A stretch of 10,172 nucleotides of DNA from Oscillospiraceae bacterium (GTDB lineage: Bacteria; Bacillota; Clostridia; Oscillospirales; Acutalibacteraceae), in the NCBI GenBank assembly GCA_029007475.1, contig JAQXHW010000131.1, positions 1-10,172 of the forward strand, read 5' to 3'. The notes beneath the pieces are model-generated. The model ran no database searches. It saw only the letters and a list, made by a program, of their open reading frames with translations, and was not told the origin of the DNA. Positions 1-6,730 of the stretch are shown in pieces; within the stretch, counting starts at the first letter, position 1, and every line of letters starts with the position of its first letter. A program made the position numbers and the translations under genes.

Positions 1-120
1 CAACAATGAAATTTCTATATCACAAATATCTATTTTATTTTTAGAAATTAACAGTAAAAGCAAGTCAAGAGGCCCTTCAAAAACCGACAGCTTATACTGG
101 AGAGGTGCTATATCCGGCAT
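1..120 (-). CDS. scpA: Segregation and condensation protein A, N-terminal part (runs off the window)
   Basis: Only the first 40 codons are present; the gene continues past base 1. The reading starts at an ATG whose complement lies at 118-120, preceded by a GGAGG Shine-Dalgarno (complement at 129-133). Residues 9-20 read YKLSVFEGPLDL, followed by a leucine run and SKNKIDICDI. This is the highly conserved N-terminus of ScpA, the kleisin subunit that bridges the Smc heads with ScpB in chromosome condensation and segregation. The start lies 26 bases after the stop of the upstream site-2 protease gene on the same strand, so the two are probably co-transcribed. That neighbourhood is common in Clostridia. 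The family call is secure despite truncation, because the FEGPLDLLL signature is diagnostic. ScpB would be expected just outside the window. Confidence 0.93.
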   Translation of the reverse strand, partial: MPDIAPLQYKLSVFEGPLDLLLLLISKNKIDICDIEISLL

Positions 121-146
121 AGCTGCCACCTCCTATACTCAGAAAA

Positions 147-806
147 TCAGAAACTAAACAAGCAGATATTTACTAAAAAATCTGTTGCGTAACCCATTAT
201 ACCGCTGAATGCCCCAGCAAACATAAGCACATAAAGGCCTAAAAAGAAGAACCTCTGATATCTGTAACAAAACTCCACAGCCCTTTGGGGCAAGAACAAA
301 AACAACACCTTGCTGCCGTCAAGTGGAGGTATGGGAATCATGTTAAACACAGCCAAGTTCACATTAATAACAACGTAATATAATAAGAACATAAGTATAT
401 ACTGACCGAATCCAAGATAGAAATCCACAGTCATGTTACTGACAGCCAGTCTGTAAATAAGTCCGCCAACCATTCCGCAGAGAATATTTGACACAGGTCC
501 TGCTAAGGCGGTAAGAGCCATATAGAGCTTTGGTCGCTTGAAATACGAGGGATTAACAGGTACGGGCTTCGCCCAACCGAAGCCAACAAGGAGCATACAA
601 AGTGCGCCCATAGGGTCAATATGCGCTAAGGGATTTAGGGAAAGTCTGCCTTTGTATTTTATCGATTTATCACCCAGAAGGAGCGCTACTCCTGCATGAG
701 CAAACTCGTGAATAGGCAATATTAGAAAAACCATTAGGGCAATTACGAGAATCTGTAAAATTGCGGTTTCAATGGTAAGTTCGCCTCTTATAGCGTTAAA
801 TAACAT
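147..806 (-). CDS. Site-2 protease (M50) family membrane metalloprotease
   Basis: The 219-residue polytopic membrane protein carries the zinc motif HEFAH at residues 33-37, inside the first hydrophobic segment. The second M50 motif, NMIPIPPLDG, lies at residues 155-164, with Asp163 as the expected third zinc ligand. A GRLSLNPLAHIDPMG stretch at residues 53-67 is typical of the small YwhC/Rip-like bacterial branch, and the length suits that branch, which lacks a PDZ domain. These enzymes cut substrates within the membrane; the substrate here cannot be read from sequence. The ATG at 804-806 is chosen because a GGGGG ribosome site (complement near 812-816) precedes it at good spacing. A candidate promoter lies at 901-929, giving a leader of about 90 nt. 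scpA follows 26 bases downstream, probably in the same operon. Confidence 0.93.
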   Translation of the reverse strand: MLFNAIRGELTIETAILQILVIALMVFLILPIHEFAHAGVALLLGDKSIKYKGRLSLNPLAHIDPMGALCMLLVGFGWAKPVPVNPSYFKRPKLYMALTALAGPVSNILCGMVGGLIYRLAVSNMTVDFYLGFGQYILMFLLYYVVINVNLAVFNMIPIPPLDGSKVLFLFLPQRAVEFCYRYQRFFFLGLYVLMFAGAFSGIMGYATDFLVNICLFSF

Positions 807-900
807 ACATTACCCCCAAAAACTAAAAAATACCACTTCTCCTATCCCGAACCTGTCGAAAAATAGGTACTACTACTCATAATAATAAACATATATATTC

Positions 901-929
901 ATTATATAATAAGTATTAAAAAAAAACAA
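901..929 (-). promoter_or_regulatory. Candidate SigA promoter for the site-2 protease/scpA operon
   Basis: Read on the minus strand, a TTGTTT -35 box (924-929) and a TATAAT -10 box (901-906) are separated by exactly 17 bases. A long A/T tract borders the -35 side. The first gene starts about 90 bases downstream. The region is very AT-rich, so chance matches are possible. Confidence 0.55.
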
Positions 930-951
930 GAAAAGTTTTTTCAAAAAACAC

Positions 952-980
952 TTGCATTTTATCGTACTTTCTGTTATTAT
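952..980 (+). promoter_or_regulatory. rpmB: SigA-type promoter for rpmB
   Basis: TTGCAT (952-957) and TATTAT (975-980) are separated by 17 bases, with runs of A and T just upstream that could act as an UP element. Transcription would begin near 987, leaving a leader of about 40 nt before the rpmB start. That is too short for an obvious structured leader. The -35 box lies 22 bases from the -35 box of the divergent site-2 protease promoter. Confidence 0.7.
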
Positions 981-1026
981 GATTGAGTTACAAAAGAAAC
1001 TATGTCATTTAAGGAGGTGCAGAAGC

Positions 1027-1215
1027 ATGGCAAAATGTGATTTCTGCGGAAAGGACGTTAAGTTCGGTATTAAGGTTTCTCACTAACACAGACGTTCAAA
1101 CAGAACCTGGAAGCCCAATGTACAGAGAGTAAAAGCTGTTGTAAACGGTACAACCAAGCACGTTTATGCTTGCACCCGCTGCTTACGTTCAGGTAAAGTT
1201 CAGAGAGCTGTTTAA
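1027..1215 (+). pseudogene. rpmB: 50S ribosomal protein L28 gene interrupted by an in-frame TAA at codon 20
   Basis: From the ATG at 1027, after an AAGGAGGTG ribosome site (1011-1019), the frame reads 19 residues of L28, then TAA at 1084-1086. It continues in the same frame as clear L28 to a second TAA at 1213-1215. Reading through gives 62 codons, the normal L28 length. The two CxxC pairs (residues 4/7 and 49/52) mark the zinc-binding C+ form, and CTRCLRSGK near the C-terminus is the family signature. L28 is a structural protein of the large ribosomal subunit. The interrupted codon lies in the conserved SH-S-x-RR segment, where serine is expected, so one C-to-A change in TCA would explain it. 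No frameshift is present and the rest looks under selection. A sequencing or assembly error, a recent nonsense mutation, or readthrough are all possible. TAA ends other genes here, so a reassigned code is unlikely. Confidence 0.9.
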
Positions 1216-1240
1216 TTTTTCTGAAATTAATACGCATGGC

Positions 1241-1277
1241 AAATCCCCTTGATTTCGATCAAGGGGATTTTTGTTTT
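1241..1277 (+). terminator. Rho-independent terminator after rpmB
   Basis: A perfect 13-base-pair stem (1241-1253 with 1258-1270) closes a TTCG tetraloop at 1254-1257 and runs into TTTTTGTTTT. It sits 26 bases after the rpmB stop. The T-rich tail is on the plus strand, so it mainly ends rpmB transcription. Confidence 0.9.
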
Positions 1278-1312
1278 ATATCCGTACACGCAAGAAAGTC
1301 ATATTCATATGC

Positions 1313-1349
1313 AAAAAAAGCCGCCCTGCATAAGCAGAGCGACCTTTTT
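1313..1349 (-). terminator. Terminator after the secreted pullulanase gene, probably bidirectional
   Basis: A 10-base-pair stem with two G-T wobbles (1320-1329 with 1334-1343) closes a 4-base loop. On the minus strand it is followed by seven T residues (complement of 1313-1319). A TTTTT run at 1345-1349 on the other side would also allow termination of plus-strand transcripts. It begins about 17 bases after the pullulanase stop codon. Confidence 0.85.
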
Positions 1350-1365
1350 ATTTCAAAATTTGAAA

Positions 1366-4300
1366 TTAACCTGCAATCTCAGCGCGGAGAGCCTCCATGT
1401 CGGGTTTCTCGGTGTAAACTTTAATGAAGCTGCCCTTGTTTACGAGATGGTAGTCATCAATAACTACCCAAATCTCAGAAGCGGTAATGTTTTTATAGTC
1501 TGCACTCTGAGGTGAGCCGTTGTTGGAGATGATGATAGAATAAGCTACACCATCGGGGAGAGCTGCGTCGATTGAGTACCAGCCGTCGCCTTCAGGAAGC
1601 ATAGCAACGCCGGGCCATTTGCTGAATGCGTTGGTGCTGCCTGCCCATGCCCAGATATAGGGTGTCCATTTAGCAGATTCATCAAGGTGAATTGCATGAA
1701 TCTTGTAGCCGGTTGCGGAGTATAAATAATAGTAGTTAACCTCGGTACGTCCGCCGGGAGTAATGCCCTCTGCGTTATCGGGGAGCTTGGTTTCGTCTAA
1801 TGCGTAAAGCTCGATATCAATAGGAGCAGTTTTGTACTCTGCCCCTACTCTGTACTTTTTAACAATGGGAGCAGAAAGAGTAGCCTCTGTGCCGTCGTCC
1901 TTAACTGTTAAGAAGTTAGTGGTAACAGTAGCTATGCTGACATTAATATTGGCAATGTGCTTCTGGAGCATTGTTGCATCCTTAACATTTACTTCATTGT
2001 TATAGTCGTAGTCAGCAAGAACACTCTTCTCTTCATCAAGTGTAACAAGCATTGCAGCTGCTTTCTGAACTACGGTTGCATCCCTGATATTAACATCACC
2101 GTCTCCGTTTAAGTCACCCTCGATAAGAGAAGGAGCAACATAAGGCTTGTAGAAATAGGTAATATTCTTTGTACCCTCAGCAAAGGTACCGATTGCGTCA
2201 CCCTCGGTCTTATCTATTTCGTATTCAAGAGCGAGAGAGGAATCGGATAAAGTGGCGTAGCCTGAGCCTATCTCACCGGTGATAACCTGAGAGGATAAGG
2301 TCTTACCTGTTTTGGAGTCAACATGCTTTACAATAATCTTTCCGTCGCCGGACTCAAGACCTACTTTCTCGTAGCTTGCTTTATCAACAGCGATAAGGCA
2401 GCTTGAAGGAGCAACGGAGAAGGTGTTACCCTCTACCTCGTAAAGAGCATCAAGACCTGCGATTGTGTTATCAGCGATAACAACCCAGTTCTGAACTGTG
2501 TCATCCTTCATGGTAACCTCAACAGTCTCGAAAGGATTAGAGTTGTAGATAACGGCAATCTTATCCCACTCGCCCTCGGTATCGTTGCTTACCGTGAAGC
2601 CGATAGTCTCGCTGATAGCAGTAAGAGAGTTGTTGAAGGTGTAGTTAGAGGATACGGAAGTATCGCCTGTTGTAAAGGGAGAGAAAGCCTTACGGATATC
2701 AATAATACCTCTGTAGTAGGAAACAAGATCAGCGTTTGATGCTACAAGCTCCCAATCAATCTGGTTTAATGCAACAGACGATTTGTAGCTGTTGTGGTCA
2801 CCATCTTTGGAACGTGCCATCTCTTCGCCTGCAAGGAAGAAACAGACACCCTGTGATGTGCCTACAATGGCAGCGCTGAGCTTATTCATTTCAATGAGGT
2901 CCGCATATCTCTGGCGATAGTTGGAATCCTCGCCGTATACAGAAGCAACCAGTCTGTCATAGAGAGTATGGTTATCGTGGCAATCTGCGTAAGTTACGCA
3001 CTGAGAGGGAGCAACAGGCTTCCATGTGCCGCCACGGCCTACTGTGTTAGCACGGATGCCGTAGGTGATTCCGCCGGCACTTGATTTAGCACCCTGAATA
3101 AAGCCTGTGCCGGTTAAGGAGAATACGTTACCCTTAAGAGCATCACGAACCTGGTCGTTGAACATAGCGACTCTGTCGCTTACATACTGGGCGTTCTGCT
3201 GATAACAGCTTAATGTATTTGTGCCTGCGCAGGTAGTTGTATCGAATACGGAGGAGGAAGCATTCCAGCCCTCGCCGTACATGATAGTTCTTGCGTCGAT
3301 TTTATCCAGATCTTCACGAATAAGGTTCATAGTCTCGGCATCGTGAATACCCATGAGGTCAAAACGGAAGCCGTCAACATGATACTCCTCTGCCCAATAA
3401 CGGCAGCTATCAATCATGAACTTTCTGAACATTGCACGCTCGGAGGCTGTATCGTTGCCGCAGCCTGAGGCATTTGACCAACCGCCGGAGGCGTTCTTTC
3501 TATAGTAATAGTTGGGAACTGCAAGCTGGAAGTTGGAGTTGTCACTATCGTATGTGTGGTTGTAAACAACGTCCATAATAACGCCGATTCCTGCCTCGTG
3601 GAGAGCCTGAATCATTTGCTTACATTCCTTAATACGAACATTACCGTCGTAGGGATTGGTGGAATAATAGCCTTCGGGAACATTGTAGTTCTTAGGATCG
3701 TAACCCCAGTTGAACTGATTATTGCTACCTGCCTCATCGACCGAACCGAAATCGTAGAAGGGGTTAATCTGGACATGAGTAACGCCAAGCTGCTTAAGAT
3801 AGTCGATACCTGTTGAAACGTATCCCTCGCCGTTAAGGGTTGTACCCTTTTCGGTGAAAGCAAGGTACTTGCCGCGGTTTGCTTCGGATATACCGGAGTT
3901 TTTGTTTGCGGAGAAGTCTTTTACAACAACTTCCCAAACAACAGCGTCGGTCTGCTCATCAACATAGATATGAGCATCGTTCTCCCAACCTTCGGGGTCG
4001 GTAGAGTCAAGGTCAACAACCATGCCTCTGTTGCCGTTTACGCCTACTGCCTTGGCATAGGGGTCAACAAACTCAGAGGTTTTCTCCTTTCCCGTAACGA
4101 GAGCGTTGTTTGTTGCGGTGTAGGTGTAATAGACGTCCTTATAGTCGCCATCAACGGTAACTGTCCATACGCCTGTCCACTTCTCGCCGTCCATGAGTTT
4201 AGAAAGTTCATATGCGCCTAACTTGTCATCCTCTCCAGGACCTAATTCTGCTTTACTGCCTTTTGCGTACAGATTTACCTCTACATGGGAAGAGGTAGGT

Positions 4301-4545
4301 GCCCAAAGCTTAAAGGTTGTGCTCTCCGGTGAATAAAGAGCACCTAATTCGCCTGAGTAGGCATACTCCTTATCAAGAGCCTGAGCGGCTTTCTGATAAG
4401 GGTTTTTCACTTCGTCAATTGTCGCGCCTGTCTCGGCAAGTGAATCGGATACTTCCTCAGCACTTACGGAAACCAAAGCGACTGTTGCTATACTCATAAT
4501 CATGAGAACAGCCAACAACATCGAAATGACACTTTTGATTTTCAT
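1366..4545 (-). CDS. pulA: Secreted type I pullulanase with MucBP-like, dockerin and CBM26-like modules
   Basis: This is a debranching enzyme that cuts alpha-1,6 bonds in pullulan and branched starch. The longest frame begins upstream at 4701, but the ATG at 4545 is the better start: AGGAGG (complement 4555-4560) lies 9 bases before it, and a signal peptide follows directly (MKIK, then a hydrophobic run ending near VSAEE, residue 31). The protein is 1059 aa from there. Domains in order: CBM48-like at about 60-150; GH13 at about 200-620 with FNWGYDP (278-284), DVVYNH (325-330), nucleophile Asp396 in GFRFDLMG, acid/base Glu425 in YGEGW and Asp524 in CHDNHTLYD; a beta C-domain to about 725; MucBP-like at 734-801; dockerin type I at 808-866 with two calcium loops (DLNGDGDVNIRD and DYDYNNEVNVKD); a second MucBP-like stretch at 868-943; and a CBM26-like starch-binding module at about 950-1040 (WAW, then WPG). 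No sortase motif or membrane anchor is seen, so attachment is probably by cohesin. The cytoplasmic paralogue lies 67 bases upstream, likely in one operon. Confidence 0.93.
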   Translation of the reverse strand: MKIKSVISMLLAVLMIMSIATVALVSVSAEEVSDSLAETGATIDEVKNPYQKAAQALDKEYAYSGELGALYSPESTTFKLWAPTSSHVEVNLYAKGSKAELGPGEDDKLGAYELSKLMDGEKWTGVWTVTVDGDYKDVYYTYTATNNALVTGKEKTSEFVDPYAKAVGVNGNRGMVVDLDSTDPEGWENDAHIYVDEQTDAVVWEVVVKDFSANKNSGISEANRGKYLAFTEKGTTLNGEGYVSTGIDYLKQLGVTHVQINPFYDFGSVDEAGSNNQFNWGYDPKNYNVPEGYYSTNPYDGNVRIKECKQMIQALHEAGIGVIMDVVYNHTYDSDNSNFQLAVPNYYYRKNASGGWSNASGCGNDTASERAMFRKFMIDSCRYWAEEYHVDGFRFDLMGIHDAETMNLIREDLDKIDARTIMYGEGWNASSSVFDTTTCAGTNTLSCYQQNAQYVSDRVAMFNDQVRDALKGNVFSLTGTGFIQGAKSSAGGITYGIRANTVGRGGTWKPVAPSQCVTYADCHDNHTLYDRLVASVYGEDSNYRQRYADLIEMNKLSAAIVGTSQGVCFFLAGEEMARSKDGDHNSYKSSVALNQIDWELVASNADLVSYYRGIIDIRKAFSPFTTGDTSVSSNYTFNNSLTAISETIGFTVSNDTEGEWDKIAVIYNSNPFETVEVTMKDDTVQNWVVIADNTIAGLDALYEVEGNTFSVAPSSCLIAVDKASYEKVGLESGDGKIIVKHVDSKTGKTLSSQVITGEIGSGYATLSDSSLALEYEIDKTEGDAIGTFAEGTKNITYFYKPYVAPSLIEGDLNGDGDVNIRDATVVQKAAAMLVTLDEEKSVLADYDYNNEVNVKDATMLQKHIANINVSIATVTTNFLTVKDDGTEATLSAPIVKKYRVGAEYKTAPIDIELYALDETKLPDNAEGITPGGRTEVNYYYLYSATGYKIHAIHLDESAKWTPYIWAWAGSTNAFSKWPGVAMLPEGDGWYSIDAALPDGVAYSIIISNNGSPQSADYKNITASEIWVVIDDYHLVNKGSFIKVYTEKPDMEALRAEIAG

Positions 4546-4583
4546 TCGAAAAATCCTCCTTTTGTTTTTATATTTATCTGATT

Positions 4584-4599
4584 TGGGGTCAAACCCCCA
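4584..4599 (-). other. Small GC-rich hairpin between the two pullulanase genes
   Basis: TGGGG (4584-4588) pairs with CCCCA (4595-4599) around a 6-base loop, in an otherwise AT-rich 67-base gap. On the minus strand the following bases are not a clean T-run, so this is not a standard terminator. It could stabilise or partly attenuate the operon mRNA. I see no well-spaced promoter in the gap; TTGACC is present, but only 14 bases from TATAAA. Confidence 0.4.
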
Positions 4600-4612
4600 C
4601 AGAACAAATACC

Positions 4613-6592
4613 TTATTTCTCAAATTCACATTTAGGAACAAGTATGAGTGCGCTTGTTGCACCAATGCAAATCTTATCGCAGTACTCGCCGATAGGTTCA
4701 AGTCCTGCTTTTTCGCTGTCTGCTACGGCAACGAAGCAACCCTCAAGACCGAATTTTTTCAGGTCAAAGGTCTGCTCAAAGCGGGAGCCGTTGAATATTA
4801 ATAGGAGCTTACCCCACTCGCCCTCAGCGTCGTTCTCAATGGTATAGGCAACGGCTGTATCGGAGAAATCGTAAAACTTAATTTTGTTTTTAACGGTATC
4901 GGCTGTGTTATCTCTGAAAGCAGAGAAGCTCTTTCTAAGGGAAATTAGACCCTTGTAGTATTCAACTACATCGGCGTACTCCTCAAGTCTGGTCCAATCA
5001 ATTCTGTTGATGCTTGAGGGACTCTTGTAGCTATTGTGGTCGCCGAGCTTTGTGCGCGCCATTTCCTCACCGGCTACCATAAAAGGAATACCCTGACTTG
5101 TAAGGATAATTGCGGCGGAGAGCTTTTGCATCTTAACAAGCTCCTCATATCGCTTTGTATAGTCGACAGAATCACCGATTACGGTAAAGCAGAGTCGGTC
5201 ATAAAGCGTTCTGCCGTCGTGACAGGAGTTGTAGTTTACAGCCTGAGAGGGACATTTTGCCCAATGTCCTACCTCGCCGCAGATACCGCGGCATATATTG
5301 CACTTCCGAGAGCCGTTTTGCAGGAAGCCCGTGCTGTGTTCATCAAACTCCGTACCCTTTAAGGCGTCGCGGATATTATCGCAGAAAGCCCCAACGGTGT
5401 CGGACAGGAGATGAATATTACTCTGGTTTGCCAGCAGGGTGCCGCTTTCGGCATGGGTGTTCATTTGCCAAGCCTCGCCGTAGGTAAGAATTTTCTCACC
5501 CTCAGGGAGCTTATCAAGCTCCTTACGGATAAGCTTCATGGTTTCAACGTCGTGAAGTCCCATGATATCGAAGCGGAAACCGTCAAGGTGGTATTCCTCG
5601 ACCCAGTACATTATGGAATCGAGCATAAATTTTCTGAACATCAAATGCTCAGACGCGGTATCGTTGCCGCAATAGGAGCCGTTTGCCCATGAGCCGTCCT
5701 CGTTATAGCGGTAGTAATAGCCCGGAACGGAAATATCAAACCATGAATTCTCGGCATAGTATGTATGGTTATAGACAACGTCCATAACCACCGAGAGTCC
5801 TGCGTCGTGGAGAGCTTTTATCATAGCCTTGCACTCGCGGATTCTCGTTACACCGTCATAAGGGTTTGTTGAGAAGCTGCCCTCGGGACAGTTGTAGTTT
5901 TTAGGGTCATATCCCCAGTTGTACTGGTCCTCTTCAGAGCTCTCGTCAACTGAGCCGAAATCGTAAAACGGGTTAATCTGCACGCAGTTTACACCCAAGG
6001 ATTTAAGATAATCAACACAGGTAGCGGCGGCATTTTCTGCACCGTTCAGTGTTGTGCCGTTGTGGGTAAACGCCATGAACTTGCCTCTATGCTCCTCCGG
6101 CACACCGGAGGACACGCAGTAGGAGAAATCCCTAACCTGTACCTCCCAAATTATCGCATCGGTAGGTTTATCTAAGAGAACTCTCTTATCGTTTTCAAAG
6201 CCCTCGGGGTTGGTCTTTGAAAGGTCGACTACCATAGAGCGGTTGCCGTTTACACCGCAGGCTTTGCAGTAAATATCGGCGGTTTCTCTCTCGCCTATTC
6301 CCTCGTGATTTACAAGATAGCTGTAAAATACTCCGTGAAGGTCACCCTCGGCTTTGTAGCTCCAAACACCGGTTTCTTTATCAAGCGTCATAGAGAAGAC
6401 TCCCAGATTTTCAGCGCCCTCTTCTTTATCGCTGCCTGTTTTGAAAAGGCAAAGCTTTACGGAAAGTGCGGCAGGCGACCAAAGCCTGAACTCTGTTGCA
6501 CTCTTTGAATAGATAGCGCCTAACTCTCCGTCAAAATAAAACCTATCGAGATTTTTTCCCGAAACGGAAAGAAGTTTTTTATAATCTGTCAT
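4613..6592 (-). CDS. pulA: Cytoplasmic type I pullulanase (GH13)
   Basis: The 659-residue protein has no signal peptide or membrane segment, so it should debranch glycogen or imported maltodextrins inside the cell. A CBM48-like N-terminal domain lies at about 15-100. The GH13 barrel carries the type I pullulanase signature YNWGYDP (224-230), DVVYNH (271-276), nucleophile Asp342 in GFRFDIMG, acid/base Glu373 in YGEAW and Asp459 in CHDGRTLYD. Region IV of its paralogue, and of most of the family, reads HDN, whereas here it reads HDG. It aligns along its whole length with the secreted pullulanase downstream but lacks every C-terminal accessory module. It is rich in cysteine, with a cluster at residues 431, 434, 438 and 447. 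The ATG at 6592 has AGGAG (complement 6604-6608) 11 bases upstream, and a TGGTATAAT extended -10 lies further up. The family call is firm; exact substrate preference is not readable. Confidence 0.94.
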   Translation of the reverse strand: MTDYKKLLSVSGKNLDRFYFDGELGAIYSKSATEFRLWSPAALSVKLCLFKTGSDKEEGAENLGVFSMTLDKETGVWSYKAEGDLHGVFYSYLVNHEGIGERETADIYCKACGVNGNRSMVVDLSKTNPEGFENDKRVLLDKPTDAIIWEVQVRDFSYCVSSGVPEEHRGKFMAFTHNGTTLNGAENAAATCVDYLKSLGVNCVQINPFYDFGSVDESSEEDQYNWGYDPKNYNCPEGSFSTNPYDGVTRIRECKAMIKALHDAGLSVVMDVVYNHTYYAENSWFDISVPGYYYRYNEDGSWANGSYCGNDTASEHLMFRKFMLDSIMYWVEEYHLDGFRFDIMGLHDVETMKLIRKELDKLPEGEKILTYGEAWQMNTHAESGTLLANQSNIHLLSDTVGAFCDNIRDALKGTEFDEHSTGFLQNGSRKCNICRGICGEVGHWAKCPSQAVNYNSCHDGRTLYDRLCFTVIGDSVDYTKRYEELVKMQKLSAAIILTSQGIPFMVAGEEMARTKLGDHNSYKSPSSINRIDWTRLEEYADVVEYYKGLISLRKSFSAFRDNTADTVKNKIKFYDFSDTAVAYTIENDAEGEWGKLLLIFNGSRFEQTFDLKKFGLEGCFVAVADSEKAGLEPIGEYCDKICIGATSALILVPKCEFEK

Positions 6593-6633
6593 AAAAAAGG
6601 CATCTCCTGTGGCATAATTATTTACAGTATATG

Positions 6634-6642
6634 ATTATACCA
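6634..6642 (-). promoter_or_regulatory. Extended -10 promoter for the pullulanase pair
   Basis: On the minus strand TGGTATAAT (6634-6642) is a perfect extended -10 element, about 42 bases upstream of the cytoplasmic pullulanase start. The -35 position, 17 bases away, reads only TTTATT, consistent with reliance on the extended -10. A second TATAAT lies at 6689-6694 with no good -35. No clear terminator for enolase and no catabolite-repression operator was recognised in 6593-6730. Confidence 0.6.
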
Positions 6643-6730
6643 CACAAGTAACAAAAAATAAAGATGATTTCTGTTATTTTGATACAAAATTATAGCCAAA
6701 TTTTATCTTCATTTTTTGTACAGTTAAGCA

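Noticed and set aside
841..867. CCTAT/ATAGG inverted repeat in the site-2 protease leader as a riboswitch or RNA
   Set aside because: The stem is only 5 base pairs with a 17-base loop and no known riboswitch motif could be recognised.
1081..1110. Programmed readthrough signal after the rpmB stop
   Set aside because: The bases after TAA do not match a known readthrough context, and only a 4-base-pair hairpin is present; a mutation or base error is simpler.
1236..1515. Overlapping plus-strand frames of 62 and 88 codons after rpmB
   Set aside because: They run through two terminators and into the antisense of the pullulanase 3' end; nothing suggests coding.
4546..4701. Extension of the secreted pullulanase frame upstream to an ATG at 4701
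   Set aside because: It would overlap the end of the upstream pullulanase gene, has no ribosome site, and would bury the signal peptide 52 residues inside. The ATG at 4545 has AGGAGG and is followed at once by a signal peptide.
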